Positions 50,144 to 59,731 of a stretch of DNA of 64,000 nucleotides are shown here, in pieces (the first letter of the stretch is position 1; each line of letters begins with the position of its first letter). The translations under genes were made by a program, and so were the position numbers. Source of the DNA: Ancylobacter sonchi (lineage in GTDB: Bacteria; Pseudomonadota; Alphaproteobacteria; Rhizobiales; Xanthobacteraceae); contig NZ_JAHBGF010000011.1 in NCBI RefSeq assembly GCF_018390695.1, positions 248,001-312,000 on the forward strand, given 5' to 3'. The notes under the pieces are model-generated. The model searched no databases and was not told where the DNA came from. It saw nothing but the letters and a program-made list of their open reading frames with translations.

Positions 50144-52615
50144 TCAGCGGCGGAAGCCGCCGCCGCCGTGGAAGCCACCGAAACCGCCGCCACCGCCGAA
50201 GCCGCCCCGATCGAAGCCGCCCCCGCCGAAACCGCCGCGATCGAAGCCGCCATCACCGCCGCCGAAGCCGCCGGAGCGGGCGAAGTCGTCGGCGCGCTGG
50301 TCGCCCCAGCCCTGGAACTGGCGCTGGGTGTTCAGGCGGTCGACCTGGCCGGCATCGGCGTCGCGCTGCCAGCTGCCGTCATTCGCCTGGTGCTGCCAGC
50401 TGCCATCCGCATTGTACTGATGGATGGAGCCGTCATGGTCGGTGTAGACATTGCCGTTGTTCCACGCCACCGCATTGCCGGAATGGACGTTGCCGGCGAC
50501 GCCGCGGCTGTCGACGTTCACCTGGCCGTTATCGCGGGTGACGCCGGTCTCCGAGGCATGGCCGAAGCCGGTCGACGGGTTGTAATTGGCCGACTGGCGG
50601 CCGGCGGCGAAATTGCCGGTGTAGCTGTTGCCCACCGCGCCGGCGCGGGCGCCGCCCCAGGCGCCGGTCGAGGGATTGTAGTAGCCGCCCTCGCGGCCGC
50701 CGGCGAAATTGCCGTTCCACGGATTGAACCCGCCAGCGGAGCGGCCGGCGAATTCGGTGCCGCGCCCGGTGACGCCGTTGACCGAGTTGGCGGCCCATTC
50801 ATTGCCGGTCCACGGGTTGTAGCCGAAGGCATGGTTGACGGTGGCGTTGCCGCCCCAGCGGCCATAGATGTTGGTCTGGTTGACGTTCACGCCCGCCCAG
50901 GGCCCGCCCCACGGGCCGGCGCCCCAATAGGGTCCCCACCAGGGCGACATGGCGCCCCAGGCATAGCCGGCGGCGAAGCCGAAGGCGAAGCCCTCGGTCC
51001 AGGCGAAGCCGGCGTTGTAGCCATAGGTATCCGGGCAGCCATACCAGTAGGTACCGACATAGCCGACGCAGGAATAGCCGGTGCCGTAGACCACCGTGCC
51101 GCCCGGTGCCACCACCACGCCGAGATAGCCGGGCGTGTAGCCGACCGTCACCGCGTCGGCGCTGGAGGCATAGACATAGACATAGGTGACGTAGTGCAGC
51201 GGCGAGGATGGCGGGATGGTGTAGATCGCCGCCGGCACGGTGTCGGCGATTACCCACGGGCCGGTCGGGGTCGCCGACACGAACCAGGCGCCCTGGAACA
51301 GCGCGTAGTAGCGGGTGGCGTCGAGCTGGATCACCGGGGTGCGGGTGTTCTCGGCATAGTTCAGCAGCGTGCCCTTGATCGGCACGAATTTCGGCGAGCC
51401 ACCATCATACTGGATGGTGAGCTGCGTCGAGCGGGCGACGCTGGCGGTCTGCGGCACCAGGGTGGAGATCACCGCCTCCTTGGCCTGCGGCGTACCGGGA
51501 ACCGCGACGAGGGCATTGGCGACCGGATCGGTCGCCGAGATGCTCTTGAACTGCGCCGGCAGCTGGTCGCCGGCCACGTAGCTCCACGGTCCGGTCAGCG
51601 CGGCGGCGCGGAACCAGCGGCCGGACACCAGCACGTAATAGGCGTTGTTGGACGGGTCCATGATCACCGCATGGTCGGCATTCGACATGCGCAGCAGCGA
51701 GGTGCCGCCCACCGGCTCCATCGTCGCGGCACCGGCGGTGACGACGAGCTCGGCCGGCACGGTGGAGACGATGACGGCCGGAGCCTGCGGCGGCTTCTTG
51801 CCGTCGGCCGGCAGCAGGGTTTCCGCCTGCTGGGCGTAGTTCGCCATCGAGCCGGCGGCTTCCACCGTGGGGTTGGACTGCGTCAGCACGCTCCACGGCC
51901 CGTCGATCGCCTTGGCCTCGTACCAGTAATTCGCCGCCTGCAGGTAGAACGTGCCGGCGGAGGCCAGCACCAGCGGATGGGTGTTGACGACGCGCTGGAA
52001 GCCCTGCGCACCGTCCACCGGCCGCAGCACCGGCGTGCCGGCGATCTGCACCAGCAGCGTCGGCTTGTCGACGAACAACAGCTTCGGCGGCGTGTTCTCG
52101 ACCGGCTGCTCCATGTCCTTGGTCAGCTGCTTGTTGGCGGCGTAGCTGGTGAGCAGGTGGTCGAGCGCCACCGTGAAGCCCTCGGCCGGAATGCGCGCCT
52201 GCAGCGTCGAGAGGATCTTGGTGTCGAGGTCCGGCTTGGTCGGCACGTCGACGCTGGTGATCGAGATGTTGGACAGCTGCGCCAGCCGCGCCGGCTTGTC
52301 GACCGCGACGCGCGCGGTGAAATGCGCGATGCCGTAGGTCGGCTGCCCCTTCGCGGGGCCGTAGGCGACGGCGGCGCGACCGGCGATGCGGTCGCCGTCC
52401 CAGCTCTCGACGAGCGGCTGGTAGATCGACAGCGCGTCGTCGCCGATCGTCACGCTGCGCGGCCAGGACAGGCCAGCGGCGGCGGTGGGAGACGGGGCGG
52501 ACGGGGTGGGCGCGGCCTGCGCCCACACGGCGGATGGCAGGGCGACGAGGCTGCCGGCGAGCGCCAGCAGCGCAACCGGACGGACGCCAAAGGCACGGAT
52601 CGAACGGGCGGACAT
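50144..52615 (-). CDS. Large secreted protein with three W-GPW repeats and a Gly/Asn-rich tail
   Basis: The 823-residue protein has a Sec signal peptide (cleavage near VWA-QAA, residue 33) and GGAGG 4 bases before the ATG at 52615. Three copies of a roughly 105-residue unit end in FYLQAANYWYEAKAIDGPW (223-241), YYVLVSGRWFRAAALTGPW (326-344) and YYALFQGAWFVSATPTGPW (436-454). A Tyr/Gly/Trp-rich hinge (about 490-575) precedes a Gly/Asn-rich tail with YNPWTG, FNPWNG and YNPSTG motifs, then FGGGGFDRGG repeats. I know no function; it is probably exported and surface-associated. Confidence 0.8.
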   Translation of the reverse strand: MSARSIRAFGVRPVALLALAGSLVALPSAVWAQAAPTPSAPSPTAAAGLSWPRSVTIGDDALSIYQPLVESWDGDRIAGRAAVAYGPAKGQPTYGIAHFTARVAVDKPARLAQLSNISITSVDVPTKPDLDTKILSTLQARIPAEGFTVALDHLLTSYAANKQLTKDMEQPVENTPPKLLFVDKPTLLVQIAGTPVLRPVDGAQGFQRVVNTHPLVLASAGTFYLQAANYWYEAKAIDGPWSVLTQSNPTVEAAGSMANYAQQAETLLPADGKKPPQAPAVIVSTVPAELVVTAGAATMEPVGGTSLLRMSNADHAVIMDPSNNAYYVLVSGRWFRAAALTGPWSYVAGDQLPAQFKSISATDPVANALVAVPGTPQAKEAVISTLVPQTASVARSTQLTIQYDGGSPKFVPIKGTLLNYAENTRTPVIQLDATRYYALFQGAWFVSATPTGPWVIADTVPAAIYTIPPSSPLHYVTYVYVYASSADAVTVGYTPGYLGVVVAPGGTVVYGTGYSCVGYVGTYWYGCPDTYGYNAGFAWTEGFAFGFAAGYAWGAMSPWWGPYWGAGPWGGPWAGVNVNQTNIYGRWGGNATVNHAFGYNPWTGNEWAANSVNGVTGRGTEFAGRSAGGFNPWNGNFAGGREGGYYNPSTGAWGGARAGAVGNSYTGNFAAGRQSANYNPSTGFGHASETGVTRDNGQVNVDSRGVAGNVHSGNAVAWNNGNVYTDHDGSIHQYNADGSWQHQANDGSWQRDADAGQVDRLNTQRQFQGWGDQRADDFARSGGFGGGDGGFDRGGFGGGGFDRGGFGGGGGFGGFHGGGGFRR

Positions 52616-52917
52616 GTTTCCTCCACCGGCATTTTGGCCGTGACCACGGACCTCCCCGGAAGCGGGCGACCGTGCGGCGAGCTGCGGCTCCATCCTGCTT
52701 AGCACCGCGCGCGCAGGCCCGCGATTGAAAAGCACCACATGACAAGTCTGTGTATGCATTGGGGAATCACCGGCCGAGCCGGCCCGTCGGCGCCTCCCGG
52801 CACCGGGGAGTCGGCGAAATCGTTTCAAATTGCCGGAAACTTGTTCTAGGAGTTGGATCCGGCCGGCGCGTGCGCTTCGGCCGTGCTTTCGCCGCCATCC
52901 TGCGACATGGCTCGAAC
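52616..52917. other. Divergent intergenic region
   Basis: This 302-bp stretch separates the secreted-protein gene from the divergent thiE-like gene. It is AT-richer around 52725-52850 and presumably carries both promoters. I see no gene or clear operator in it. Confidence 0.5.
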
Positions 52918-53553
52918 ATGGCCAAATCCGACACCATCTCCGCTCCGCCCGCCCCGCGCCTCTATCTGCTGCTGCCGCCGCCCGATGGCGATGCCGGCCG
53001 GCTGGTGACGCTCCTGCGCGACATCGTCGCCGCGAGCGACCTTGCCGCCGTGCTGGTGCGCCCCGGCGAGGCGAGCGCCGCCGCGCTGCGCGAGCTCGTC
53101 GCCGCCTGCCAGCAAGCGGGCGCCGCCTGCCTGATCGACGGCAACGCCGCCTTCGCCGCCGCCACGCAGGCCGACGGCGTGCATGCCGCCGGACTCGCGG
53201 CGCTGAAGGGCGCGCTCACCGCCGTGCGGCCGGACGGCATCGCCGGCGTCGGCGACCTGCGCACCAAGCACGACGCGATGACCGCCGGCGAGAGCGGCAC
53301 CGACTATGTGATGTTCGGCGAGCCGGACGCGCAGGGACGCCGCCCGCCCTTCGAAACGACGCGCGAGCGCGTGCAATGGTGGTCGGAGATCTTCGAGATC
53401 CCCTGCGTCGGCTATGCCCGCACGCTGGAGGAGGTCGATACCCTCGTCGACGCCGGCGCCGACTTCATCGCCGTCGACAACCTGCTCATCGAAGCACCGG
53501 CGGAAGGCGGACGGGCTCTCGCCAGCCGGCTGGTGCCGGCGGGAGCGGCCTGA
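52918..53553 (+). CDS. thiE: Thiamine-phosphate synthase family protein
   Basis: The 211-residue TIM-barrel protein resembles ThiE/TenI: RLYLLLPPP at the start, AACLIDGNAAFAAATQADGVH and TDYVMFGEPD. Several diphosphate-binding residues of true ThiE are hard to find (for example GDLRTKHDAM replaces the usual GxSxH loop), so the activity is unproven. Homologues typically follow fba in Hyphomicrobiales; here two genes intervene. Its TGA overlaps the next ATG. Confidence 0.72.
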   Translation: MAKSDTISAPPAPRLYLLLPPPDGDAGRLVTLLRDIVAASDLAAVLVRPGEASAAALRELVAACQQAGAACLIDGNAAFAAATQADGVHAAGLAALKGALTAVRPDGIAGVGDLRTKHDAMTAGESGTDYVMFGEPDAQGRRPPFETTRERVQWWSEIFEIPCVGYARTLEEVDTLVDAGADFIAVDNLLIEAPAEGGRALASRLVPAGAA

Positions 53554-54581
53554 TGCGGGCGCGGCATGCCGCCCTCGCCGTTGCGGCGACCCTCCTCCTC
53601 GCCGCGGCGCTTCCCGCGCGGGCACAGACCACGCCGCAGGCTGCCACGCCACCGGCCGCCACGCCACCGGCCGCCACACCGGCCGAGCCTCCTGTCGCGC
53701 CGCAGCCCTCGGCCGTGCCGGACAAGGACACCCCCTCGCTCGACGCCGCCTATGGCGCCTTCCAGCGCGGCGACTATGCCACCGCGCTGAAGCTGGCGGT
53801 CGAGCGGGCGAACAACGCCCACGACCCGGTCGCCATGGTGCTGGCGGGCGAGATCCTCTCGCAGGGCTACGGCGTGTTCGAGGACAAGGCCGCCGCCCGC
53901 CAGTGGTACGAGGCCGCCGCCGCCAAGGGCAATGCCGACGCGCTGTTCGCCCTCGCCTCGCTGAAGCTCAAGGAAGCCGGCAACAACGCCCAGATCAAGG
54001 GCGACGCGGTGCCGATGCTGCGCGAGGCGGCACAGAAGGGCAACACGCTCGCGGCCTACAATCTCGGCCTGCTCTATCTCGAAGGCGAGGCGGCGCCGAA
54101 GGACCCGGCGACCGCCGCCGACTGGTTCCGCAAGGCGGCCGACCAGGACGAGCCGGATGCGCTCTACGCCCTCGCCATCCTCTACAAGGAAGGGCGCGGC
54201 GTGCCGCGCGACCCGATCGAGGCGGCGCGGCTGCTGCAACGCGCCGCCGAGGTCGGCCATGTCGTCGCCACCGCCGAATATGCCATCGCGGTGTTCAACG
54301 GCGTCGGCATGCCCAAGGACGAGGAGCGCGCCGCCGGTCTGTTCCGCAAGGCGGCACTGGCCGGCAACGTCATCGCCCAGAGCCGCTATGCCAAGATCCT
54401 CTCGGCCGGGCGCGGCGTGCCGCAGGACAAGCCGCTCGCCGCCGCCTGGTACAAGGTGGCGCAGTCGCAGGGCGCCGCCAAGGATGCCGAACTCGACAAG
54501 ATGATCACCACCCTGACGCCCGACGAGCGGGCCAAGGCGGAGGCGATCCTGCGCAAATGGGCGGGCGGCTCCTCGGGCTGA
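53553..54581 (+). CDS. Secreted Sel1-repeat protein
   Basis: The 342-residue protein has a signal peptide (ATLLLAAALPARAQ), a Thr/Pro/Ala linker and about six Sel1/TPR-like repeats such as YNLGLLYLEGEAAPKDPATA and YALAILYKEGRGVPRDPIEA. Such solenoids act as protein-interaction scaffolds. The ATG overlaps the thiE stop (TGATG), suggesting coupled translation. The partner is unknown. Confidence 0.87.
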   Translation: MRARHAALAVAATLLLAAALPARAQTTPQAATPPAATPPAATPAEPPVAPQPSAVPDKDTPSLDAAYGAFQRGDYATALKLAVERANNAHDPVAMVLAGEILSQGYGVFEDKAAARQWYEAAAAKGNADALFALASLKLKEAGNNAQIKGDAVPMLREAAQKGNTLAAYNLGLLYLEGEAAPKDPATAADWFRKAADQDEPDALYALAILYKEGRGVPRDPIEAARLLQRAAEVGHVVATAEYAIAVFNGVGMPKDEERAAGLFRKAALAGNVIAQSRYAKILSAGRGVPQDKPLAAAWYKVAQSQGAAKDAELDKMITTLTPDERAKAEAILRKWAGGSSG

Positions 54582-54757
54582 TCCGGCAGCGGAGAAGCCG
54601 CCGGCGGGGTGCCTGCCGGCGCGGCTTCCCTTGCGGGGCTTCCCCAGTGCCGTCCCCGTGCCGTGCCGGGCCTGCCTTGCTCCCGCCGCCGCACGCCGCT
54701 ACTCATCGTGCGCCTCGCGTTTCCGGACGCGGCGCGCAGCCTCAGGAGACCCTGTTT

Positions 54758-57700
54758 TTGGCCATAGCCCGTCGACTGGTGCCCCGCGCCCTCCTCCATA
54801 CGCTCGTCGCGTTCGCCCTGGCGCTGGTGTCGGCACTGACGCTGGCCCCGGACGCGGCGCGGGCGCTCGACGCGGTGGCGATCCGGCTCGACGCGCCGGT
54901 GATCGACCTCGCTCCGGCCATCGAGCGGCACGACACCGAGGGCAACAGCATCCCGGTCTCCACCGTGCCGGGGGCCGACGGCATCGTGCGCCGCTTCGAG
55001 GTGCGCGCCGTCGCACCGACGCCGAAGGGCAGCAAATGGGCGGTGTTCGCGCTGGCCAACAACACCGACGAGCAGGTCGACCGGCTGATCGTCTCGCCGC
55101 ATTACCGCATGGTCGGCTCCGGCGTGTTCTGGCCGGACCTCGGCAACCGCCGCATCCTCAACCTGACGCCCAGCCAGGGCTTCCGGCCGGAGATGCAGAA
55201 CACCTCGGACGCCGACGTCTATCTCGTCACCCTCGACCCCGGCACCACGGTGACGCTGGTGGCCGAGCTCGCCGACGGCAACCTGCCGCAGCTGCAGCTG
55301 TGGGAGCCGGAGACCTTCAAGGACAAGGTCAACTCCTTCACCCTCTATAACGGCATCGTGATCGGCATTGCCGGCCTGCTCGCCCTGTTCCTCACCATCC
55401 TGTTCGTGGTGAAGGGCAGCGCGATGTTCCCGGCCGCCGCGCTGCTGGCCTGGGCGGTGCTCGGCTATATCGGCCTCGATTTTGGCTTCTGGTCGAAAGT
55501 GTTCGGCATCTCGCCGCTCGCCCAGCAATTCTGGCGCGCCGCCGGCGAGGCCATCCTCGCCGCCACGCTGGTGGTGTTCCTGTTCGCCTATCTCAACCTC
55601 AACCGCTGGCATGTGCGCTACATGCACATCACCGCCGGCTGGCTGGTGTTCCTCGTCGCGCTGGTCGGACTCGCCTTGCTCGACCCCTCGGCGGCGGCCG
55701 GCATCGCCCGCCCCTCGCTGCTGGTGGTCTCGGTGATGGGCTTCGCCGTGGTGATGTGGCTCGCTTTGCACCGCTACGACCGCGCCGTGCTGATCATCCC
55801 GACGCTGTTCCTGCTGATGGTGTGGGTGATCACCGCCGGCATGGCGGTCTCCGGGCGCATCGGCAACGACCTCGTCGCCCCGGCGCTGCTCGGCGGTCTC
55901 GTGCTGATCGTCATGCTAATCGGCTTCACGGTGATGCAGCACGCCTTCGCCGGCATCGGCTCGGTGGCCGGCAGCGCGCAGGAGCTGGAGCGCCGCGCGC
56001 TGGCGGTGGCCGGCTCGGGCGACATCGTCTGGGACTGGGACGTCGACGCCGACCGCATCCATGTCAGCCCGGAAGCCGAGCAGCTGCTCGGCCTCAAGGC
56101 CGGCACGCTCGACACCGAGGCGACCGGCTGGCTGGAAATCATCCATCCGGGCGACCGCGACCGCTTCCGCGCCACCCTCGACGGGCTGCTCGACCAGCGG
56201 CGCGGCCGCATCGACCAGGATTTCCGCCTGCGCACCAAGGACGGCCACTATCTGTGGTTCAATCTGCGCGCCCGGCCGGTGGTGGGCACCGACGGCGAGG
56301 TGGTGCGCTGCATCGGCACGCTCTCCGACGTCACCGACAGCCGCACCGCCGAGGAGCGCATGCTGCACGACGCGGTGCACGACAACCTCACCGGCCTGCC
56401 GAACCGCGAATTGTTCCTCGACCGGCTGAATTCGGCGATCGGCTTCGCCCGCTCGGACGAGACGCTGAAGCCGACCATCATACTGGTCGACCTCGACCGC
56501 TTCAAACAGGTGAATGCCAGCCTCGGCATGCCCGCCGGCGATTCCATCCTGCTCACCGTGGCGCGCCGGCTGATGCGCCTCGCCAAGCAGCAAGACACGC
56601 TCGCCCGGCTCGGCGGCGACCATTTCGCGCTGATCCTGATGAGCGAGCGCGACCCCGAGCGCATCACCGCCTTCGCCGACACGTTGCGCCGCACGCTGCG
56701 TGCGCCGATCACCTTCGGCGACCGCGAGATCTTCATCACCGCCTCCATCGGCCTCCTGCTCGCCGACGGCCAGAAGCGCACGCCGCAGGAAATGCTGAAG
56801 GATGCCGAGCTGGCGATGTATTTCGCCAAGCGCGTCGGCGGCGACCGCATCGAGGTGTTCCGCCCCTCGATGCGCACCCAGAAGCTCGACCGGCTGACGC
56901 TGGAGCAGGACCTGCGCACCGCGCTGGAAAAGGGCGAGATCAACGTCGTCTACCGGCCGATCATCGACCTCTCCACCCGCGCCGTCGCCGGCTTCGAGGC
57001 TTCGACGCGCTGGCAGCACCCGACGCTCGGCACGCTGGCGCCGGACGATTTCATGACGCTGGCCGAGGATTCCGGCCTGATCGTCGATATCGGCCTGTTC
57101 GTCCTCGACGCCAGCGCCCGCCAGCTCGGCGCCTGGCAGCGGGCGATGCGCGGCGAGCCGATCTTCGTTACCGTCGACATCTCCTCGCGGCAGATGCTGC
57201 GGCACGACCTCTTACAGGACCTGAAGGCCATCCTCGCCCGCAACGTGGTGGCGCCCGGCACGCTGAAGCTGGAGCTCTCCGAGACGCTGGCGATGGAGAA
57301 CCCGGAATATGCCGCGCAGATCCTGCTGCGCATGCGCGAACTCGGCGCCGGGCTGACGCTGGACGATTTCGGCACCGGCTATTCCTCGCTGGCCTATCTC
57401 CAGCGCTTCCCGTTCGACACCATCAAGGTCGACCGCACCTTCGTCAAAGCGCTGGGCCGCAACGGCAACAAGGCGCAGCGCCCGGTCATCCTGCGCACCA
57501 TCGTCACCATGGCGCACGATCTCGGCATGGAGATCGTGGCGGAAGGCGTGGAATCCGAGCCGTCCGCCACCGCGCTCGCCAAGCTCGGCTGTCGCTACGG
57601 CCAGGGGCCGCTGTTCGGCGAGAGCATAACGGCGGAGGAAGCCCGCCGGCTGCTGCAGCCCGACGCCTCGCCGACCTCGCTGCTGGAGCGCGGCCGGCTG

Positions 57701-57892
57701 CTGCGCCGCGGCGGCAAGCCGGACGCCAAGCCTGGGGACAAGCCCGAGGCGAAGGCCGCCGGCAATGGCGATGCCGCCAGCCGTCCCGCTGCCCTGCCCC
57801 GCCCGGCGCCGGCCCGTCCGGCGGCAGCCGCTCCCAACCCGCCGTCGCGTCCGACCGATCCGTCCGGCGAGGCGCCCGCCAAGGCGTCCTGA
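54758..57892 (+). CDS. Membrane PAS-GGDEF-EAL protein with degenerate catalytic motifs
   Basis: The start is a TTG at 54758 with AGGAGA 8 bases upstream; the protein has 1044 residues. The order is: signal or anchor helix (10-32), periplasmic domain (about 40-190), seven or so membrane helices (197-395), PAS/PAC (about 415-530), GGDEF domain (535-700), EAL domain (712-965) and a Pro/Ala-rich tail. The GGDEF site reads GGDHF (619-623). The EAL site reads EAS (747-749), and the metal-ligand Asn is replaced by Asp807 (VDIS); DDFGTGYSSL and AEGVE remain. It may sense or bind cyclic di-GMP rather than make or break it. Confidence 0.86.
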   Translation: MAIARRLVPRALLHTLVAFALALVSALTLAPDAARALDAVAIRLDAPVIDLAPAIERHDTEGNSIPVSTVPGADGIVRRFEVRAVAPTPKGSKWAVFALANNTDEQVDRLIVSPHYRMVGSGVFWPDLGNRRILNLTPSQGFRPEMQNTSDADVYLVTLDPGTTVTLVAELADGNLPQLQLWEPETFKDKVNSFTLYNGIVIGIAGLLALFLTILFVVKGSAMFPAAALLAWAVLGYIGLDFGFWSKVFGISPLAQQFWRAAGEAILAATLVVFLFAYLNLNRWHVRYMHITAGWLVFLVALVGLALLDPSAAAGIARPSLLVVSVMGFAVVMWLALHRYDRAVLIIPTLFLLMVWVITAGMAVSGRIGNDLVAPALLGGLVLIVMLIGFTVMQHAFAGIGSVAGSAQELERRALAVAGSGDIVWDWDVDADRIHVSPEAEQLLGLKAGTLDTEATGWLEIIHPGDRDRFRATLDGLLDQRRGRIDQDFRLRTKDGHYLWFNLRARPVVGTDGEVVRCIGTLSDVTDSRTAEERMLHDAVHDNLTGLPNRELFLDRLNSAIGFARSDETLKPTIILVDLDRFKQVNASLGMPAGDSILLTVARRLMRLAKQQDTLARLGGDHFALILMSERDPERITAFADTLRRTLRAPITFGDREIFITASIGLLLADGQKRTPQEMLKDAELAMYFAKRVGGDRIEVFRPSMRTQKLDRLTLEQDLRTALEKGEINVVYRPIIDLSTRAVAGFEASTRWQHPTLGTLAPDDFMTLAEDSGLIVDIGLFVLDASARQLGAWQRAMRGEPIFVTVDISSRQMLRHDLLQDLKAILARNVVAPGTLKLELSETLAMENPEYAAQILLRMRELGAGLTLDDFGTGYSSLAYLQRFPFDTIKVDRTFVKALGRNGNKAQRPVILRTIVTMAHDLGMEIVAEGVESEPSATALAKLGCRYGQGPLFGESITAEEARRLLQPDASPTSLLERGRLLRRGGKPDAKPGDKPEAKAAGNGDAASRPAALPRPAPARPAAAAPNPPSRPTDPSGEAPAKAS

Positions 57893-57986
57893 ACCGGCCG
57901 CTCCGACGCGGCGACCGGCGGCCGCGCAAGGGCATGCGCGCCGACGCTCACCCATCGATGACGCGGATGAAGCCGCGGCCGACGCC

Positions 57987-58613
57987 TCAGGCGTGGCCGG
58001 CCTCGGTGGAGAGCATGCCGGGATCGATGCCGATCTTGCGCAGCGCCCGGTCATATTTGCCGGCCGCGTCGGCGCCGAACACCAGCGAGGCGTCCGCCGG
58101 GCAGTTGAGCCAGCCATTCTGCTGGATCTCGTTCTCCAGCTGCCCCGGCGCCCAGCCGGCATAGCCGAGCGCCAGCACCGCGCTGTGCGGTCCGCCGCCG
58201 CCGGCGATCGCCTTCAATATGTCGAGCGTCGCGGTGAGGCAGATGCCGCTGTCGATCGGCAGCGTCGAATCCTGGATGAAGAAATCCGAGGAGTGCAGCA
58301 CGAAGCCGCGCCCGGTCTCCACCGGCCCGCCCTTCAGCACCGCCACCTTGCCGGCGACGCGCGGCAGGTGGATGCGCTCCTCCTCCGGCACCACGTCGAG
58401 CTGCACCAGCAGGTCACGGAAGCTGACATGGCTGGCGGGCTGGTTGACGATGATGCCCATCGCGCCCTCCGGCGAATGGGCGCACATATAGATCACCGCG
58501 CGGGCGAAGCGCTCGTCGCGCATGCCGGGCATCGCCACCAGCAGCTGCCCGTCGAGGAAGCTGGAGCCGGAGGGGCGGCCGCCACCGCCTGTGTCCTTCT
58601 GTCCGATCCACAT
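57987..58613 (-). CDS. YqgE/AlgH family protein
   Basis: The 208-residue protein has the DUF179 features: [26 protein letters not shown] near the N terminus, [11 protein letters not shown] and [14 protein letters not shown]. The family is widespread; AlgH affects alginate regulation in Pseudomonas, but the biochemical role is unknown. It is convergent with the GGDEF-EAL gene and divergent from the DsbD-like gene. Confidence 0.9.
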   Translation of the reverse strand: MWIGQKDTGGGGRPSGSSFLDGQLLVAMPGMRDERFARAVIYMCAHSPEGAMGIIVNQPASHVSFRDLLVQLDVVPEEERIHLPRVAGKVAVLKGGPVETGRGFVLHSSDFFIQDSTLPIDSGICLTATLDILKAIAGGGGPHSAVLALGYAGWAPGQLENEIQQNGWLNCPADASLVFGADAAGKYDRALRKIGIDPGMLSTEAGHA

Positions 58614-58745
58614 GGGGGAAGCGTAAACCCCACTCGTGCTTTTTCAAGTCCGCTGCGGCAGCCGGCGACGCCGGCCGGGGCGCCTCACACGAAATTGCGG
58701 CCGCGTCGGCTTTCCGCCGGCCGCGCAACCGGCTATCGGCTGGAC

Positions 58746-59615
58746 ATGATCGCGCATGTCCGCCTCGCCGCCCCGCTCCTCGCCGCCCCCTTCGTGGCGG
58801 TGCTGTCGCTGCCGCCCGCCCAGGCGGGGGTCGAATCGCCCTGGTCGGCGCCGGACGGCACGGCGGTGCGACTGGTCGCCGGCGCCCGCGAGGGCGATGC
58901 CCACCGCGCCGGCGTGCAGATCCGCCTGGCGCCGGGCTGGAAGACCTATTGGCGCTATCCCGGCGATTCCGGCATCCCGCCGCATTTCAACTGGAGCGAT
59001 TCCGACAATGTCGAGCACGTGGAGGTTGCCTGGCCGGCACCCACCCGCTTCGACGAGGGCGGCTCGACCTCCATCGGCTACAAGCACGACGTCACGCTGC
59101 CGCTGACCGTGGTGCCGAAGGACCCGGCCAAGCCGGTGCGGCTCGACCTCGCGCTCGATTTCGCGGTGTGCTCGACCATCTGCCAGCCGGCGAGCGCCAG
59201 CGTCGCGCTCGACATTCCCGCCGAGGGCGCCGCCCCGACCGAGCCGGCGCTGGCGGCGGCGGTGGCGCAGGTGCCGCAGCCGGCCGGGCTGGCCGCGCCG
59301 GGCACGCCCGGCATCGAGGAAATCCGGCTGGAAGATACCGGCAACAAGGCGCGCATCCGGGTCGTCGCCCGTCTCGCCGCCCCGGAGGGGGCCGACCTGT
59401 TCGTGGAAGGCCCGAACGAGGACTGGGCACTGCCGCTGCCCGAGCGCCAGACCGGCGCCGACGGGCGCACCGTCTTCGTGCTGCCGGTCGACGGGGTGCC
59501 GAAGGGCGCCAGCCTCGCCGACAATCCGCTGCGCTTCACCCTGGTCGACGGCAGGACGGCGGCCGGCGACGCGGTGCGGGCGGTCGAGGTGACGAGCCGG
59601 CTTTCCACGCCCTGA
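58746..59615 (+). CDS. Secreted DsbD/ScsB N-terminal-domain protein
   Basis: The 289-residue protein has a signal peptide (cleavage near AQA-GVE, about residue 23) and an immunoglobulin-like domain typical of DsbD-alpha/ScsB (HRAGVQIRLAPGWKTYWRYPGDSGIPP). A CSTIC pair near residue 143 is the likely redox-active cysteine couple. It lacks the membrane and thioredoxin domains of full DsbD. It may act as a periplasmic disulfide donor or acceptor and precedes a peroxiredoxin gene. Confidence 0.82.
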   Translation: MIAHVRLAAPLLAAPFVAVLSLPPAQAGVESPWSAPDGTAVRLVAGAREGDAHRAGVQIRLAPGWKTYWRYPGDSGIPPHFNWSDSDNVEHVEVAWPAPTRFDEGGSTSIGYKHDVTLPLTVVPKDPAKPVRLDLALDFAVCSTICQPASASVALDIPAEGAAPTEPALAAAVAQVPQPAGLAAPGTPGIEEIRLEDTGNKARIRVVARLAAPEGADLFVEGPNEDWALPLPERQTGADGRTVFVLPVDGVPKGASLADNPLRFTLVDGRTAAGDAVRAVEVTSRLSTP

Positions 59616-59731
59616 AAACCCTTTCCGTCCGGCGGGAACTGATTATGCTACCGGCTCCGCGCCGGGGCCGCGCCAGAATGGCTCCGCGCGGCACAGCCAT
59701 GTCATCTGACGCCCGTTGAAAGGAATTTCCC

